From Pampus argenteus (Eukaryota; Chordata; Actinopteri; Scombriformes; Stromateidae), in assembly GCA_036937835.1 (NCBI GenBank), contig CM072877.1, positions 12,899,001 to 12,963,000 of the forward strand: a DNA stretch of 64,000 nt. The letters run 5' to 3'. The translations under genes and the position numbers were made by a program. Positions 11,286 to 23,003 of the stretch are shown here, in pieces (position 1 is the stretch's first letter; every line of letters begins with the position of its first letter). The notes beneath the pieces were generated by a model. It was not told the origin of the DNA and ran no database searches. It saw only the letters and a list, made by a program, of their open reading frames with translations.

Positions 11286-14200
11286 GGTCGAAATCCCGTT
11301 TCTACGTAGAATACATACAACGCACATAAGCATCCATTCTGTGCACCCACGTATACTGTCAAGTACCTAGAGCTCCACTTTAAAGCGCATCACGCACACA
11401 TACTGTACTTACCCACGGGCAAATGTATATTGCATATACAGCCATTGCATTTATATATACAATCATTCATACACAAACAACCTCAGTAGGAACTGACCTC
11501 ATCTGTTGAACTTGGACTGTCTCCATTAACGTCACCAGCCTGAAATTCAACCAAGGACTTTTTATTTTTTTTATTTTTAAACTCCCCCATAAACTGCCCC
11601 ACAAATGCACAAAAGACACACAGAAGAAGCTTTGACTCATATGTCCTCAAGCCATCTCAAGCTAATTTTTTTTATTTTTTTTTGCTCCTCCACCTTGACC
11701 ACTGGCTCCATACAATTGACACAGTACAGTCCAGATTTCTCTTCTGGTTATATCATAACAAATCAGCCATTAGATTCCTGCCAACCTGTAAGCATTTTGT
11801 GTACCGTGTGTAGAGTTTTAAACCAAAATACTTCATATATGTTCAGTGTTCAAAAACAAAAAAAGGTGCTAGGTTATAATATAATAATTTAGGCTCAGCA
11901 GGACTGGCAATTTCACAAGGTTACTAAAGACACATAAAAGCGACAACCGCCCGCACAATCAGAGAAAGCAGATCACGTGATCACGCCCACAGATTTGGCC
12001 TGTTGGCAAGGTAAAATTTAAGAAATTCAAGCATTATATTTATATATGAAAAAAGAAGCACACACTGTTTATGCCTTCAAAGCACTTTATCACTGACATG
12101 TGCAGCAGACTTGTATTGTAGTTTAACCAGGAGCACTTGCTGGCATCCTGCTAGTGTCACTTAAAATAATACCATCACCATGCCTGAAGCTAATGAGAAT
12201 AGCAAATGTCTCGCTGGTGGTACCTTAAGATACATTGGCAGCTGTATCCATTGTTTTTGTGTCAGGAGATTTCTGGCCCCCGTCAGAGCAGCAACCATAC
12301 ATGAGTTCTTAAAAAAAAAAAGGCATTTAGTCATTTTGAACCTCATAAAGATGCCAAAGACATGAGGCAGATCAGAGGCAGAAAGCCTTCAGGTTTAAAA
12401 AAAAGTCATATCTAGTGAGAAATTGTGGCTTAAAATGCAATATATACAATACTTGTGAAGTATCAAACAGGATCTTACCAAATTGAAGAAAAGGCACTTT
12501 TTTTTTTATTCCACTTCAAAGCAGCTATAAAGAAATGTACAAGATAAACAAGCACGCACTAGTGAATCTGTCTCACGAGCGCTATGGAAACGTCTTTAAC
12601 GTTGTTAAAACACATGTACTCGCTCATTCATGGTTCCACTATATCAGTCAGATTCCATTGATTAAACCGTCCTAGCAGAGAAACGCAGGTCATGATGTAA
12701 TTAAAATGAAAGAGTTACGTGCTGCACCTTGAAACGCTTGAAAAGGGCGAGGTGCGCCGCTTGCATCCACTTTTCAATGATGCTCGGAAGGGCACACTGT
12801 GGTCGTCCATGGTGTTACCAAGCAACCAAAATCAAGCAGTACTTTCACACACAAAAAAAAAAAAAATGGTTAGCATATGTTGCGCTCAGCGGATATTCAT
12901 CTGCTATTGTTCTTTCTGTTAGATTCAGTATAATGTTCTGCGAGATTTCTCCTTTATTTAAGGAAAAGTATTCTGATAAATAATTGCACGATCATTATCA
13001 TGCAAAAATATTTATTATCACATTACATCCATGTATTGGAGGTAGATCTGTCTGGTGGAGCCTGAAGGATAGGTTACTGGTTTTCCTTCCCTGACTAAGC
13101 TTTCTAATGAACATGATGGTCATGTGGATGGATATATGCCATCAGAGGCTCAGGGCTAAAATGTGCATTGTTCCTTGATATACAGTATATAAGCTAGACA
13201 TAAACATACTGACTAATAGAAGTGCATTGTACCACTGACGGTCACAAAACTGTACCGAAAATTGGCAGCCAATGCAGATAAGTTGTTAACTTATTCTTAC
13301 TTATTTAAAAAAATTTGACTTTTATATAGTTATTATTTCATTAAGTTCCTGTATGGCTGCTTCTGATTAGACGACATTAGACATTTGAGAACTTGTTTTT
13401 TGTAGGAAAAAAAAAAAAGGTTCAGGTGTCATATTGACACTAGTACTGAAATAATGTAAACAATACCCAGTCCACATGCCACAAGTGAGAGCTTCTGAAT
13501 ATTGTGAGAGGTTGTTCAACAGTGCATATGTGTGAATTCATCGGTGCATATGGACATAACGTAAGAAAAATAGTTTCATTACAGTGTGGGAAATGTCAAC
13601 AGGTAGCTGTTGAATTACACATAACATATAGCAACTTTAAATATTGTCAAAATGCGCATATGCAGGTAAAGATCCTACAACTTTAACACAGGGCCTGAGT
13701 TATTCATTTAATATACAGGCCCATGTTAACCAATAACAGGTCATTAGATGATCAGTGTCAGCAACCTCCCCGATTTCATGATCACATAAACATATGTGTG
13801 TATATCAAAGAGGAAGTGATGTCATGAATACAAAAGCAGACCTAAGTATTTGAATACGTAAATGTGGAAGCTGTTTAATTTCTTGACACGAAAAGTGAGG
13901 GGATGACATGAGACGGCAGAGTCAGAAACAAATAAAAACATTAATTTCTTTCAACAAATCATCAGAATTAAAACACAGCTCTATGATCCAAAATACAAAT
14001 GAGTACTGAGAGTCAGCTGTAAACAAAAAAAAACAAAACAAACATTCATTTGGACCAAAGGATCCACAACTTCTTAAAACAGGTCTTAACAGAGCTCAAG
14101 ACTCAATACTAGTCTTTAAGCTACTTTTGTTCAGGTAAAATCCTATTTTATTGCTTATATTTCTTTATATGTTACCATCTAGTGGATTCAGTTAAGCCAG

Positions 14201-16205
14201 TAAAGAACTGCCCCCACCATATCTTTGAAATGCTCTTACATAAGCTTTACATAAATCATTACCTTGTTTTAATACCAGGAAGACAGACAATGACTGTCAT
14301 AAGCTTACAGAATTTGCTTACATGTCTTTTTTTCCTTTTTGTCCATTTGTGGAACATCCCTAATTGATCATTTGATAATTTTAAACCTTTTAGATTGTTT
14401 TGGGGTTTTTTTCTTAGCGACTGTTGCATAGTGTTACATAGTAATAGTCATGTGAGGACTGCACAGAAAGATGCGTGGCCTTATTACAATGTAATGATGT
14501 ACACTGCACCCATGCATGTTCACTTTGACCTGACACAACCTTTTTTCTACTATGATCACACACACACAAACACACACACACACCCCACAGTTGAAAATGG
14601 TGGATTGGCATCGTTTCCAGTGCTGATGTGGTACTTTAAAATGTCAAGGGTTGGCAGGTCTGATAGGAGCTTAAACAATAACATCCCATGGAGAGCACAT
14701 TATTCAGCAGAGCCAGTGCACTGATCTGAGATCTGGACTGAGTTCACCTGGAAGAATTGACACATTGATCAGTTAAGTTCAGATAAAGTATTTGAAATAG
14801 TGAACACAGGAGTTTCATTCATGGGGAAAACGTAGTCCCTGATCACTAACAACATCATATGTTCACATATAATACCAACCTTCGAGGCAAAGCCATGTTT
14901 TGTTTAAAAGTTGAGACGGCGACAGTTGAGCGAATTTGCTGCTGAACACTTCTTACTGCTCTGTTGACATTCAGATCAGAGATGAAGCTGTGTGTGTGAC
15001 TCAACACACTTCCTCCCCTTTCATTGGCGGGCTGTTTGTTTGTTTGTGGTGACGTCCTTGTTTCTGTCTCAATCATTCAGGATTTTTGTCGTTTTTTTTT
15101 TTTTTTTTATTATCAACAACATGCAAGTACAAATGGTCTTTAAAGCTAACTGTAATGTGCATTACTTTTGCTGTTGCTCAATCTTGTTCAAAGACTATTT
15201 TCTTCCCGCGTTGACTGGCAAGTTAATAACTCTCCTTCCTTTCTTTGCTGTGACCTTCGCTCCCTCCTCCCTCCTTCTCTCTCTCTGTCTCTCCGCTGTC
15301 CTCTGCCCTCCGTGAAATCTACAGTACTAACAATTTTTAGACGTCTTGTGGACGCTTGGCTTCAGTGCTGTGTTGTTGTTTTTTTTATTGCACTCTATTG
15401 AAGAAAAAATGTTTGAAAAGTCACATTTGATTTTCCTAGAATGCTTACTATTATCAATGTCTGTGCGCCATTTTTCTATTGTTTTAGTTGCTTCTCTTCC
15501 ATTTTAATCATTAGTCATTTTTATGTGGCGACCTCAAACATTTGCAGCATACGCCAGTCTGAGGAGTTTCATTGCTTCATATTGTGATCTGAAATTTTAT
15601 ACATGTCATAATAATACTTGATATGTACCTATTAAATATTTGGATTCCAGAAAAGTGTTTGTTTGTTTTTTGTTTATGCGTTATTTCACAATGACTTTTT
15701 ATTGTACATTTGCAGTGATGTTAATCATAGTTCTTACATTAAACCTGCTAATCATGAGCTTTTATGTGGTAGAAGAAAAATACTTGCATCTTTTAAAAGT
15801 GTTTTTATTTTGCAAAAATAGAGAAAGGTGTTCTCTACATTAGATTTTCCACAAAACTGCTGGTTGGGTGATATTATATTTTATTATATTATTTTTGCTA
15901 TGTGCAGCTAAGGGATACCAGTATGATCATCTGAAGATATAAGAAAAAACCTCAAAAATAGGATTAATTTGCTTGCATAAGTACATTTTATGTTACAGCA
16001 TGACACCTAGTTCAGTGTTTGGTTGAGTTTCCTGTGGAGCCTCCTGGTGGTGAGAAGACACATGACATGCTCTGGATGTCTGCCCTGCAGCTCTTTTGTA
16101 ACTGACCTGATTTTTTCCCCTTATGTTGGATACAAGTTACAGTACTAGAAGCTCAAGGGGGCCTTAGTGTAACTTGTTTTAACCATATAATTAAAATTAA
16201 ATAAA
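11286..16205 (+). other. uhrf2 3' UTR and convergent intergenic region
   Basis: AT-rich sequence without supported genes. AATAAA signals on the + strand at 13931-13936 and 16200-16205 are candidate uhrf2 3' ends; the first would give a 3' UTR of about 2.65 kb. Short reading frames here show no recognisable domain. The real transcript end cannot be fixed from sequence. Confidence 0.45.
13931..13936 (+). terminator. uhrf2: candidate uhrf2 polyadenylation signal
   Basis: Canonical AATAAA on the coding strand, about 2.65 kb after the uhrf2 stop. Other candidates exist downstream, so the assignment is tentative. Confidence 0.3.
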
Positions 16206-16360
16206 TGCAATTCCTGATTATGTATCATGTAATGTATCATTAATTACATCATGCAGAAAAAAAATCAAGCTTCAAACAGGAAAACTATGAAATCACAGTT
16301 CAGAATTTTTTTTTATTTTTTAAAAGACGACAAAATCAATTAAAGGTTGTTTTTTTTTGT

Positions 16361-16366
16361 TTTATT
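16361..16366 (-). terminator. oaz1: candidate oaz1 polyadenylation signal
   Basis: Minus-strand AATAAA (TTTATT on the plus strand). It would place the oaz1 3' end within about 160 bases of a candidate uhrf2 end at 16200, so the two genes may converge almost tail to tail. Confidence 0.4.
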
Positions 16367-17319
16367 ATCACAGAAGCACAACAGGTACCACTATGCAGGT
16401 GAACAACAAACTCAATACTATCAAGAAAAAAAAGTTAAAAGGAATGCTAATCCAAAAAAAAAAGAAAAAAGAAACCAATCATAACATCACAGCATTTTTT
16501 TTTTTCAATCTCAAAACAAAATACTACAATATAGTCAGATATACGTGGCAGAAAGAAGCAAAAGCACTTTGGATTATTCACTTGCTTTTCACCTTGTACC
16601 AATACACTCATAGGATCTCTCACTTGAAACTGAAGCGCCTACATCAGACACATGCAACAGCATTCACCGTTTCACCTCCACCTCTAAGTCTAAATGGATT
16701 CACTACGTAGCTATGAAGTACCAATTACTGGGGCTGTTGCTTAAAAGTAACCTTTCAAAAGAATCACAATACCTTTAAGAGAGATGTTAGTGCTACAAAA
16801 TAAACTGGTCCCGCTGAAATGCATTTGTTATTCAATTCAGAGACACATTTTAAGTCATTATTTAGCCAATCAAAAGAAAGCTGAGTACCCGAGTGTAAAC
16901 CTGATCATCCTTTGTTGTTGTACATTCAAAAACTGAAGAATTATCCACCTTAATCTATCATTAAAAAGGAACAAAACCTGGCAACAAATGGAAATAAACT
17001 GTTGCTACAACAACTGCAATATGATTATAAGTCCGAAAAACAAAAAGGTTCCCTCCTTTATAGATGACAACACCAATTAATCGTGAATAAAAACAGTATA
17101 ATAAAGACACACAAAGATAGATGGTGGAAATCAGGAGATGCTGATCTTAAGTATTCTCTTGAACACTAAAAGCATAGGAAAGTGATTACAGAGAGCTACC
17201 GCCGAGGATATAACAGACGGTGGTGTATGAGAAAGCTGGGAAGGGATCGGATGGGATGGACGAACATACGATGGGAAGAAAAGGGTGAGGCAAGCAGGGT
17301 GGAGAAGCTATCCAAATGG
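16361..17319 (-). other. oaz1: oaz1 3' UTR (putative)
   Basis: This follows the antizyme stop codon on the minus strand. AATAAA on the minus strand at 16366-16361 is the nearest good signal to a T-rich end, with a second at about 16317-16312. That gives a 3' UTR of about 1 kb. No other gene seen. Confidence 0.45.
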
Positions 17320-20300
17320 CTACTCCTCATCCGAGGAGTCCCTGTCGAAATTGTAGGCCATGAAGAGAACGTCGGGTCGAGGTGGGACGAGGGCATGGCC
17401 CGGTTTCACAATCTCAAAGCCCAGAAAACTGAACGTACGCACCAATTTAGCTGAAAAAATAAGACAGTTTAGAGTCAGAACACAGAAGGCTAAATCATTT
17501 CATCAAAGTTGTCTGAATACTCTGAAGTTGCGCTGGGAAAAACGGGCTTGTTGGCACGTACCACTATCGTCTCTGTTCTTGTAAAAGCAGACAAACACGC
17601 TAACGACTTTCAGATGTTCTTCAGCGTACTCCAGGAGAGCCACAAAACTGGAGGGAGAAGAGAGGGCAGCTTAGGTTAGAAAATGGAAAACAACCTCTTT
17701 AACATGCAGGCACAAACATGTTGACTTAATCTCATGGATCTATACTGCAAACATTAAGTGTGTTTTTACAGACATCTTAAAAAGGCTCTGCGTTGGCTTC
17801 TCTTCAGATGCTTCAAAACGAGCCAGTCTGAAACACTAAAATCAGGCTAAAAATCAAGATTAACAGGGGATCAAGGCCTAATACCTGCCAAGGTCCAACC
17901 ACCTTCCTATAATCTTTTTTACAAGAGCATTTTCTATGCCAGCGTTTTCTGTTTTCACTTGCTTTATTCTCATTCCAATTGCCCGTTTACTTTTTCTGTT
18001 AACACAGATCAAGGCTGAATGCTTTATTCCTCACAGCCTTTCTTGCCACTAATCTGGCCTCACCTCTCCTTGCTGCCTTCAGGAAGCGGGTCAAGAGGTA
18101 TCTCCACGTAGAGTGCGCTGCTGCTTAGGACAGCGTCCCACTGTATCGTCTTGGTAACAGTAGGACGACTTTGGAAGTGGAGTATTCCAGGGCGACCATT
18201 ACCTGCTGGCTCCTCCGTTACAGTCAACTTTCGGTCCTGGAAAATTAATAATACAAATAAACATACTGGAAAACAGCAGCTGAAGTTAAATGTAACAATG
18301 TCTTGCATACAGCATGTTTCCCTCTAACTAGGATGAAAATATCGCCTCACTTCCTGCAACTGAGCCAATAAATAACCTGAACTCTGAAGCAAAAAGAAAC
18401 GATGTTTCACTGCTCAGCAAAGATAACTGACTCTGGTTAAAAAAAAAAAAAAAAAACCCATTATGTCTTCCTCTGTTTTGCAAACAATCTCTAGATCACA
18501 TGACAGGAAATGATTGCAGTGAAAGAAGAGAAGCTATTCTTATCATGTTTTTTCAGCGCACACTTGTTTCTGCATCTGTCTTTTTAAATTTTAAAGGGGT
18601 TTGTTTGTTTCCAGACTTACTGAGTAGATTGGCCGAGCTGAAGGAGTGTGATCCCGTGTGCCATTCCCTCGCCCACCTGGGATCTTCAGGGGTGGGAGAG
18701 GGGCATCAGGAGCACCACAGAGGCCCTGGGCCGCGGGTACTACTACAGTGCAGGGAAAGGCTGGAGAGAGGAGATGCAATTACAACACTGACAGAGAAAA
18801 AAAAATTACAACCCATGATGCACTTAAGAGACAGGGTTGTCTGTAATTCAGTACATACCTGTGTGTACCCTTTAAAAATGCATTCAGGAATTTTTTTTTT
18901 TTTATGATTATATGCCCTGAAGAAGACTCATGTCAAAACGTTGGTTACTTATTAAAATATTCTTGCATCATAACTGTAAGTGTGTGACTACCTTCCTTCA
19001 CACTTGTACCATCATCATCATCGTCGTCAGTACCTCACCTGCACTTTGTCCCATCCTATAATGATTTTATACAACTACAATCTGAAAGACATATAATGGG
19101 ACTCAACAACAACTTTTCACCAAATGTTGACATTGTGTCAAAACTAACTACAGGATCTTATTCCTATAACTAAATTAGGGTTGCAACTAATGATTATTTT
19201 AATTATTGATTAATATATCAATTTATCTACAAAAACATATGCACAGTGAAAAATGACCATCACAGTAACCTAGAGCACAAGGTGGTCATTAAAATGTCTT
19301 TTTATTGTCTGAAACAATACCTGAAAACATATTAAATTTAATATCATGTAAACCCAGCAAATTCTCATATTTATTTTGCACTGTTGCTTTAGAAAAAATT
19401 ACCTGAACGATTATTTGATTATAAAAATAGTTGCTGATTCTTTATTTTTATTGCCTAATCTATTGATTGTTGCGGCGCTAAACTAAATTATAGAGGATGT
19501 TTGCAGCACACAAACACAAGACCATTAGAGAGCCTTCATTATATTATGTTTGCTTGTGTTTTTTTGCCAAACACAAACCAGCAGTATAATATTATTCCAA
19601 CACTCAAAGTACACTCCCTAATTTAAATTATAGAGCCATACCTCCAAATGCGAACATTTCCAGTCATCTAGCAACAATCTCACTCCCCATATCATCACAT
19701 ATTTGCATGTCATTTCTAAAATAAATAAATAAATAAAAAAAAAAGTGTAATAAATAGATACTGCACCCTCAAACATCTAAGTGCTCGATCTAGGCCCTTA
19801 AGCTCTTTCAGTTTCTGCTTACAATTACCCAAAGCAATGGCCCTGTGTTTACAGAGGTGTTAACAGAACTTTAAAACAAAAGAAAAGTGGTGCACCAAAA
19901 CAGCAGGATGTGGTGGGTGGCAGCCAACTAAAAATATTTGCTGCTACAAGCACAAACCCAGACGCCTACCCTTTAAGTCAAACGAGCCTTCAACCCTTTA
20001 CCAAACGTCGACAAAGATCTTTTTGAATAAACCAAAAAGGCCAAAACACAGTATCTTGTGACTTTCATTCATAGTACACCTTACAAACAAAAAAAGTCAA
20101 GTTAAAGTGTTAAATACCTGAAACATCCTAAAGCCAAGGTATTTATTTATTTATTTATTTTATTCTATTGTAAACAAGAGTCTAGAACCTAAAGGACTTT
20201 CTGTTTACTTCGTCATGGGGATGTGATTATGATTAGTTTCTTGATTTATTAATGCCAAAACCCCAAAGATATTTAATCAGAGCTGTCTTTTTTTTCAGGT

Positions 20301-21427
20301 TAGTTTGATTGCTTTAATACTAAAGACATAGTGAGTTAAAAATCAATCCACTTTTATACTTCCTGTATACTATCTAGGAATAGGCCACTATAACCGGTTA
20401 AACAACAAAACTAAAAATATCACAGGAATAATCTCCCGTCTTCGTCCTTGAGGTAAGTTGGCGATCACAACATGCACCAGGACATCACCGTGTACAGTAC
20501 ATCGCCCGGCCCATAGGTCATGCTGCAATAAGCTGACAGTTGCGTAATTATCAACCTGACTCCGTTGTCAGCTCATGAGTCCAACGTGGCCATAAAGCAT
20601 GTGTCCACCTGGCGTATACTAGAAATTTTTAATTTTTGTGTCATTTTTTTTTCTCTTTTAACGTACCTTACTGGAGCCACTACATCACACAGCTAATAAC
20701 GTGATCGATATATCATTATGTACTGCGTATTTATTAAGTACCGAATATGATGCGCGTTAAACACTTTCTCGGCAATAATACCGTGGATATCAAATATTTT
20801 ACATTACGTCTGATCAGCGTTGTTGTAAACAGTTATTTTCATCGACGGGAGAGTCGGTTTAACAAGAGATCATATGAAAAGTTTTTTTGTTATCATCTTA
20901 CGTTTTCAGATAACTTAAACTAACTAACTGTTAATATTCTGCCTCACAATACGATTATCTTTAAATAATTTGCTCGCTGGCGAGCTCGCTGACGCAGTTA
21001 GCCACAGTGACGTAGATTAACACAAGTTCGACGATGCTCGTAGCTAACGTTAGCTAATGCTTCTCAAGTTGTGTCTCGGGCCAGCAAGATACTGTCCGTT
21101 ACCCATACATAATTTGTAGCTATATTTCTGCCACCAGAGCATATTTTCAGACACATATCACTGATATTTTGGTGATACAGCGCATTACGAATAAACAGTT
21201 TTACTTCCGCAGCCGTACTACGTCTGATAGCTAGATTAGCTTAGCCACCCCTCCCCCACACCACAGACAGCTAGGTTAGGTATTTTTCCATCGTTTACTT
21301 ACTTCCCAATCATGTCACAAATACCACTACTTAAATCCGCCATTGTAGTAAAAGACTGCTGTTTTCCCTCTTTCTCGCGAGCAAAGCAATGACTGTTTAG
21401 GATCCGCTGGAGGTTGGATTTTACCAT
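17320..21427 (-). CDS. oaz1: ornithine decarboxylase antizyme 1-type, expressed by +1 frameshift
   Basis: Exons in transcript order: 21427-21303, 18760-18621, 18236-18064, 17647-17562, 17450-17320 (stop TAG 17322-17320). ORF1 begins MVKSNLQRILNSHCFAREKE, the OAZ1-type N-terminus, and ends after 59 codons at TGA 18708-18706 with the context ..GPLWCS-stop. Skipping the T at 18708 moves into the long frame, DAPLPPLKIPGGRGN.., through EIPLDPLPEGSKE to RTFSFLGFEIVKPGH and a DSSDEE end. The total is 217 residues (human OAZ1 about 228). Family role: the cytosolic and nuclear protein binds ODC monomers, sends them to the 26S proteasome without ubiquitin, and blocks polyamine uptake. High polyamine promotes the frameshift. 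A second in-frame Met at residue 29 is the counterpart of the alternative start known in OAZ1. Some core residues (WDAVLSS, LFMAY) resemble OAZ2, but the N-terminus and the SLHC..GPGPLWCS stretch are OAZ1-like. The teleost paralogue letter (a/b) was not determined. Confidence 0.95.
18650..18702 (-). promoter_or_regulatory. oaz1: antizyme 3' frameshift-stimulating pseudoknot
   Basis: Stem 1 pairs CCCTCTCCCACC (18702-18691) with GGTGGGCGAGGG (18677-18666), with a small internal mismatch. Stem 2 pairs the loop segment GATCCC (18684-18679) with GGGATC (18655-18650), giving an H-type pseudoknot three bases after the TGA. Position and pairing match the known mammalian OAZ1 stimulator. Pairing was read by eye and no folding energy was computed. 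Confidence 0.85.
18705..18714 (-). promoter_or_regulatory. oaz1: programmed +1 ribosomal frameshift site
   Basis: The minus strand reads TGC-TCC-TGA-T, the antizyme shift site: ribosomes stall at TGA with TCC in the P site, skip one base and continue at GAT. The upstream TGG TGC TCC and downstream TGC CCC TC match the vertebrate OAZ1 cassette as I recall it. It is the only place where the ORF1 frame and the antizyme core frame meet inside this exon. Confidence 0.96.
18917..18940 (+). other. hammerhead-like motif (decayed)
   Basis: The plus strand reads CTGAAGA, then a possible GAC/GTC stem with a TCAT loop, then AAAACG. This resembles a hammerhead core (CUGANGA, stem II, GAAAC) with the first G of GAAA changed to A. 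Such motifs occur in the ends of Penelope-like retroelements. It is probably an inactive relic. Confidence 0.3.
19168..19488. mobile_element. hAT-type MITE with 8-bp target-site duplication
   Basis: The element spans 19176-19480 (305 bp). Its left end TAGGGTTGCAAC and right end GTTGCGGCGCTA are imperfect inverted repeats. It is flanked on both sides by the identical octamer AACTAAAT (19168-19175 and 19481-19488). An 8-bp duplication is the hallmark of hAT insertions. The interior has no coding capacity and resembles a high-copy teleost repeat whose consensus begins with AGGGCTGCAAC. Confidence 0.85.
20141..20162. repeat. (TTTA)n tract
   Basis: A short TTTA-type tetranucleotide run in oaz1 intron 1. 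Confidence 0.7.
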
Positions 21428-22688
21428 CCGGCCTCGGGTAGAGACACGACGGGCTGACTGCTCTCTCCTATGCTCGGCTGAGTAATGATCAGATAGAGCC
21501 TGAAGCTGGTAGAAAAAAACACTGCTCAAGTTACCCGGTGAAGGATTACACACTTCCGCTACACTTCAAAATAAAACTTGATATACTTTTAAATGTATAT
21601 ATATTGTTTCATATATAGTTTAATTTCCAAAAACACTACAAGTGTAGAGAGGATTTTAGTTCAGGGGCACTCTCTTGTTATAATTCACATGTCTGTATTT
21701 TATTTATTTCGTTAGCCTTTTTTGCCTAAAAGTAGTCAAAATTAAACATGTTAAGTGTATAAATATATACTGAAATCAGCCTATAAAAGATCCACCAAGT
21801 CTTTATTTTTAATTGTAGAACATAAATTCCCAGCAGTAGCACTTTAGGTGAGCAGTATCAACAGAAGACCCTGTTCTGCCACGCAAAAATAATGTCACAG
21901 CTGTCATTCCTGATACAACGCAGGTTAGATTTAATTTGAAAGAGGAAGCTTGTATGTAGCTCACAGACTGTAAAGATGTAACTTCACACTCCTGCTATGC
22001 TAATAAACCAGAAGATGCTAGCGATAAACACAACCATAACTTTTCCAATAGATGGCCGAGTGACCCTGACCTATGAGTACAGTTTAAGATAGAAATAATG
22101 TTGTCATTATCATATGTGTATTATCTACATATTTCAATTAATTTAATGTTAAAAACTCAGTACGTTGTCCTTCCTTAGCCGAGCAAACAAGTAGCATACG
22201 TCAAGTTAGCAGCCGTTATAGCCCAACGCCTGTGTTTACATGAGGGTGCCTAATGGAAAAGTACCAACGGCAGAGAAGAACAACAGGCAAATGATTTCCA
22301 CATGATTACTGGACTCCCGTTGTCACCAGTTGTCATACCAGTTTAACTAGTTAAATAAAAAAACAGTTAAATAAAAAATTTGAAAAAGCAGTTATTTAAT
22401 TACTACAACTGTCAACAAAACTTACGTGTTTAGTTTTATTTTTCAGACTTTATCATGCAAACCGTGTTTAAAATTAAAAAAATATGTAGTTAATGACAAT
22501 TAGAATATGTTTCTGGGCTTCTCTAATTAAAAATAGCTTGATTTCACATCATGTTTTATGAAATATTAATTTAAACGCGATTTAAAAAAAAAAAAGATTA
22601 AGCTTTCTAATTAGACAGGAGGACTCACTAAGCAATGACCTTAAGACAGATTGTGTTGTGCAGTTAAAACGTAGATACACCCTCACAG

Positions 22689-22728
22689 TGACGTCTGCAA
22701 TTTCTTCAACCGTCCACAAGATGGCGAC
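22689..22728 (+). promoter_or_regulatory. CRE-like plus YY1-like motif pair
   Basis: TGACGTCT (one base off the CRE octamer) lies 20 bases before CAAGATGGCGAC, which fits the YY1 consensus. Both sit in an otherwise AT-rich region between two divergent genes. YY1 sites of this form are usually found near transcription starts. No gene is visible directly downstream. Confidence 0.35.
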
Positions 22729-22787
22729 AAAGAAACAGCCCATAGTTTAACTCAATTGTTATTTCAGTTAAAATGCCAAATCTCTAT

Positions 22788-23003
22788 GGAGCACGAAAAG
22801 TGACATAAGTAAAAATAAATGCACAAATAAATCATTGAATACAAGAAAGAATTAAAAAAGAATTATTCATCTCTGCGTGTATTTATTTATTTCTACATTT
22901 CTACATGTATTTTTTTGATTTTTGGATTTCTACATTCATTAATTTCTGTATTTCTACATTACTTCATTTATTTTTTTCATTCATTTGTTACCCTTATGGT
23001 TCC
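22788..23003. mobile_element. palindromic MITE-like repeat
   Basis: The left GGAGCACGAAAAGTGACA (22788-22805) and the inverse of the right end at 22986-23003 match at 11 of 18 positions. Between them is an A-rich half followed by a T-rich half, typical of the palindromic fish repeat class. No target duplication was identified. Confidence 0.35.

Larger units (their letters stand above)
18761..21302 (-). other. oaz1: oaz1 intron 1
   Basis: Intron between the exon carrying the ORF1 start and the exon with the frameshift site. The donor is GTAAGT after ..GGGAA and the acceptor CTCCAG precedes ..CTTTCC. It holds a hAT-type MITE at 19176-19480, a hammerhead-like motif at about 18917-18940, and a less AT-rich patch at about 20440-20620. 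Confidence 0.85.

Noticed and set aside
18706..18708. Inactivating stop codon or selenocysteine TGA in the antizyme exon
   Set aside because: The context is the classic antizyme shift site with a downstream pseudoknot, and the following frame continues the antizyme core. A pseudogene or selenoprotein reading is not needed.
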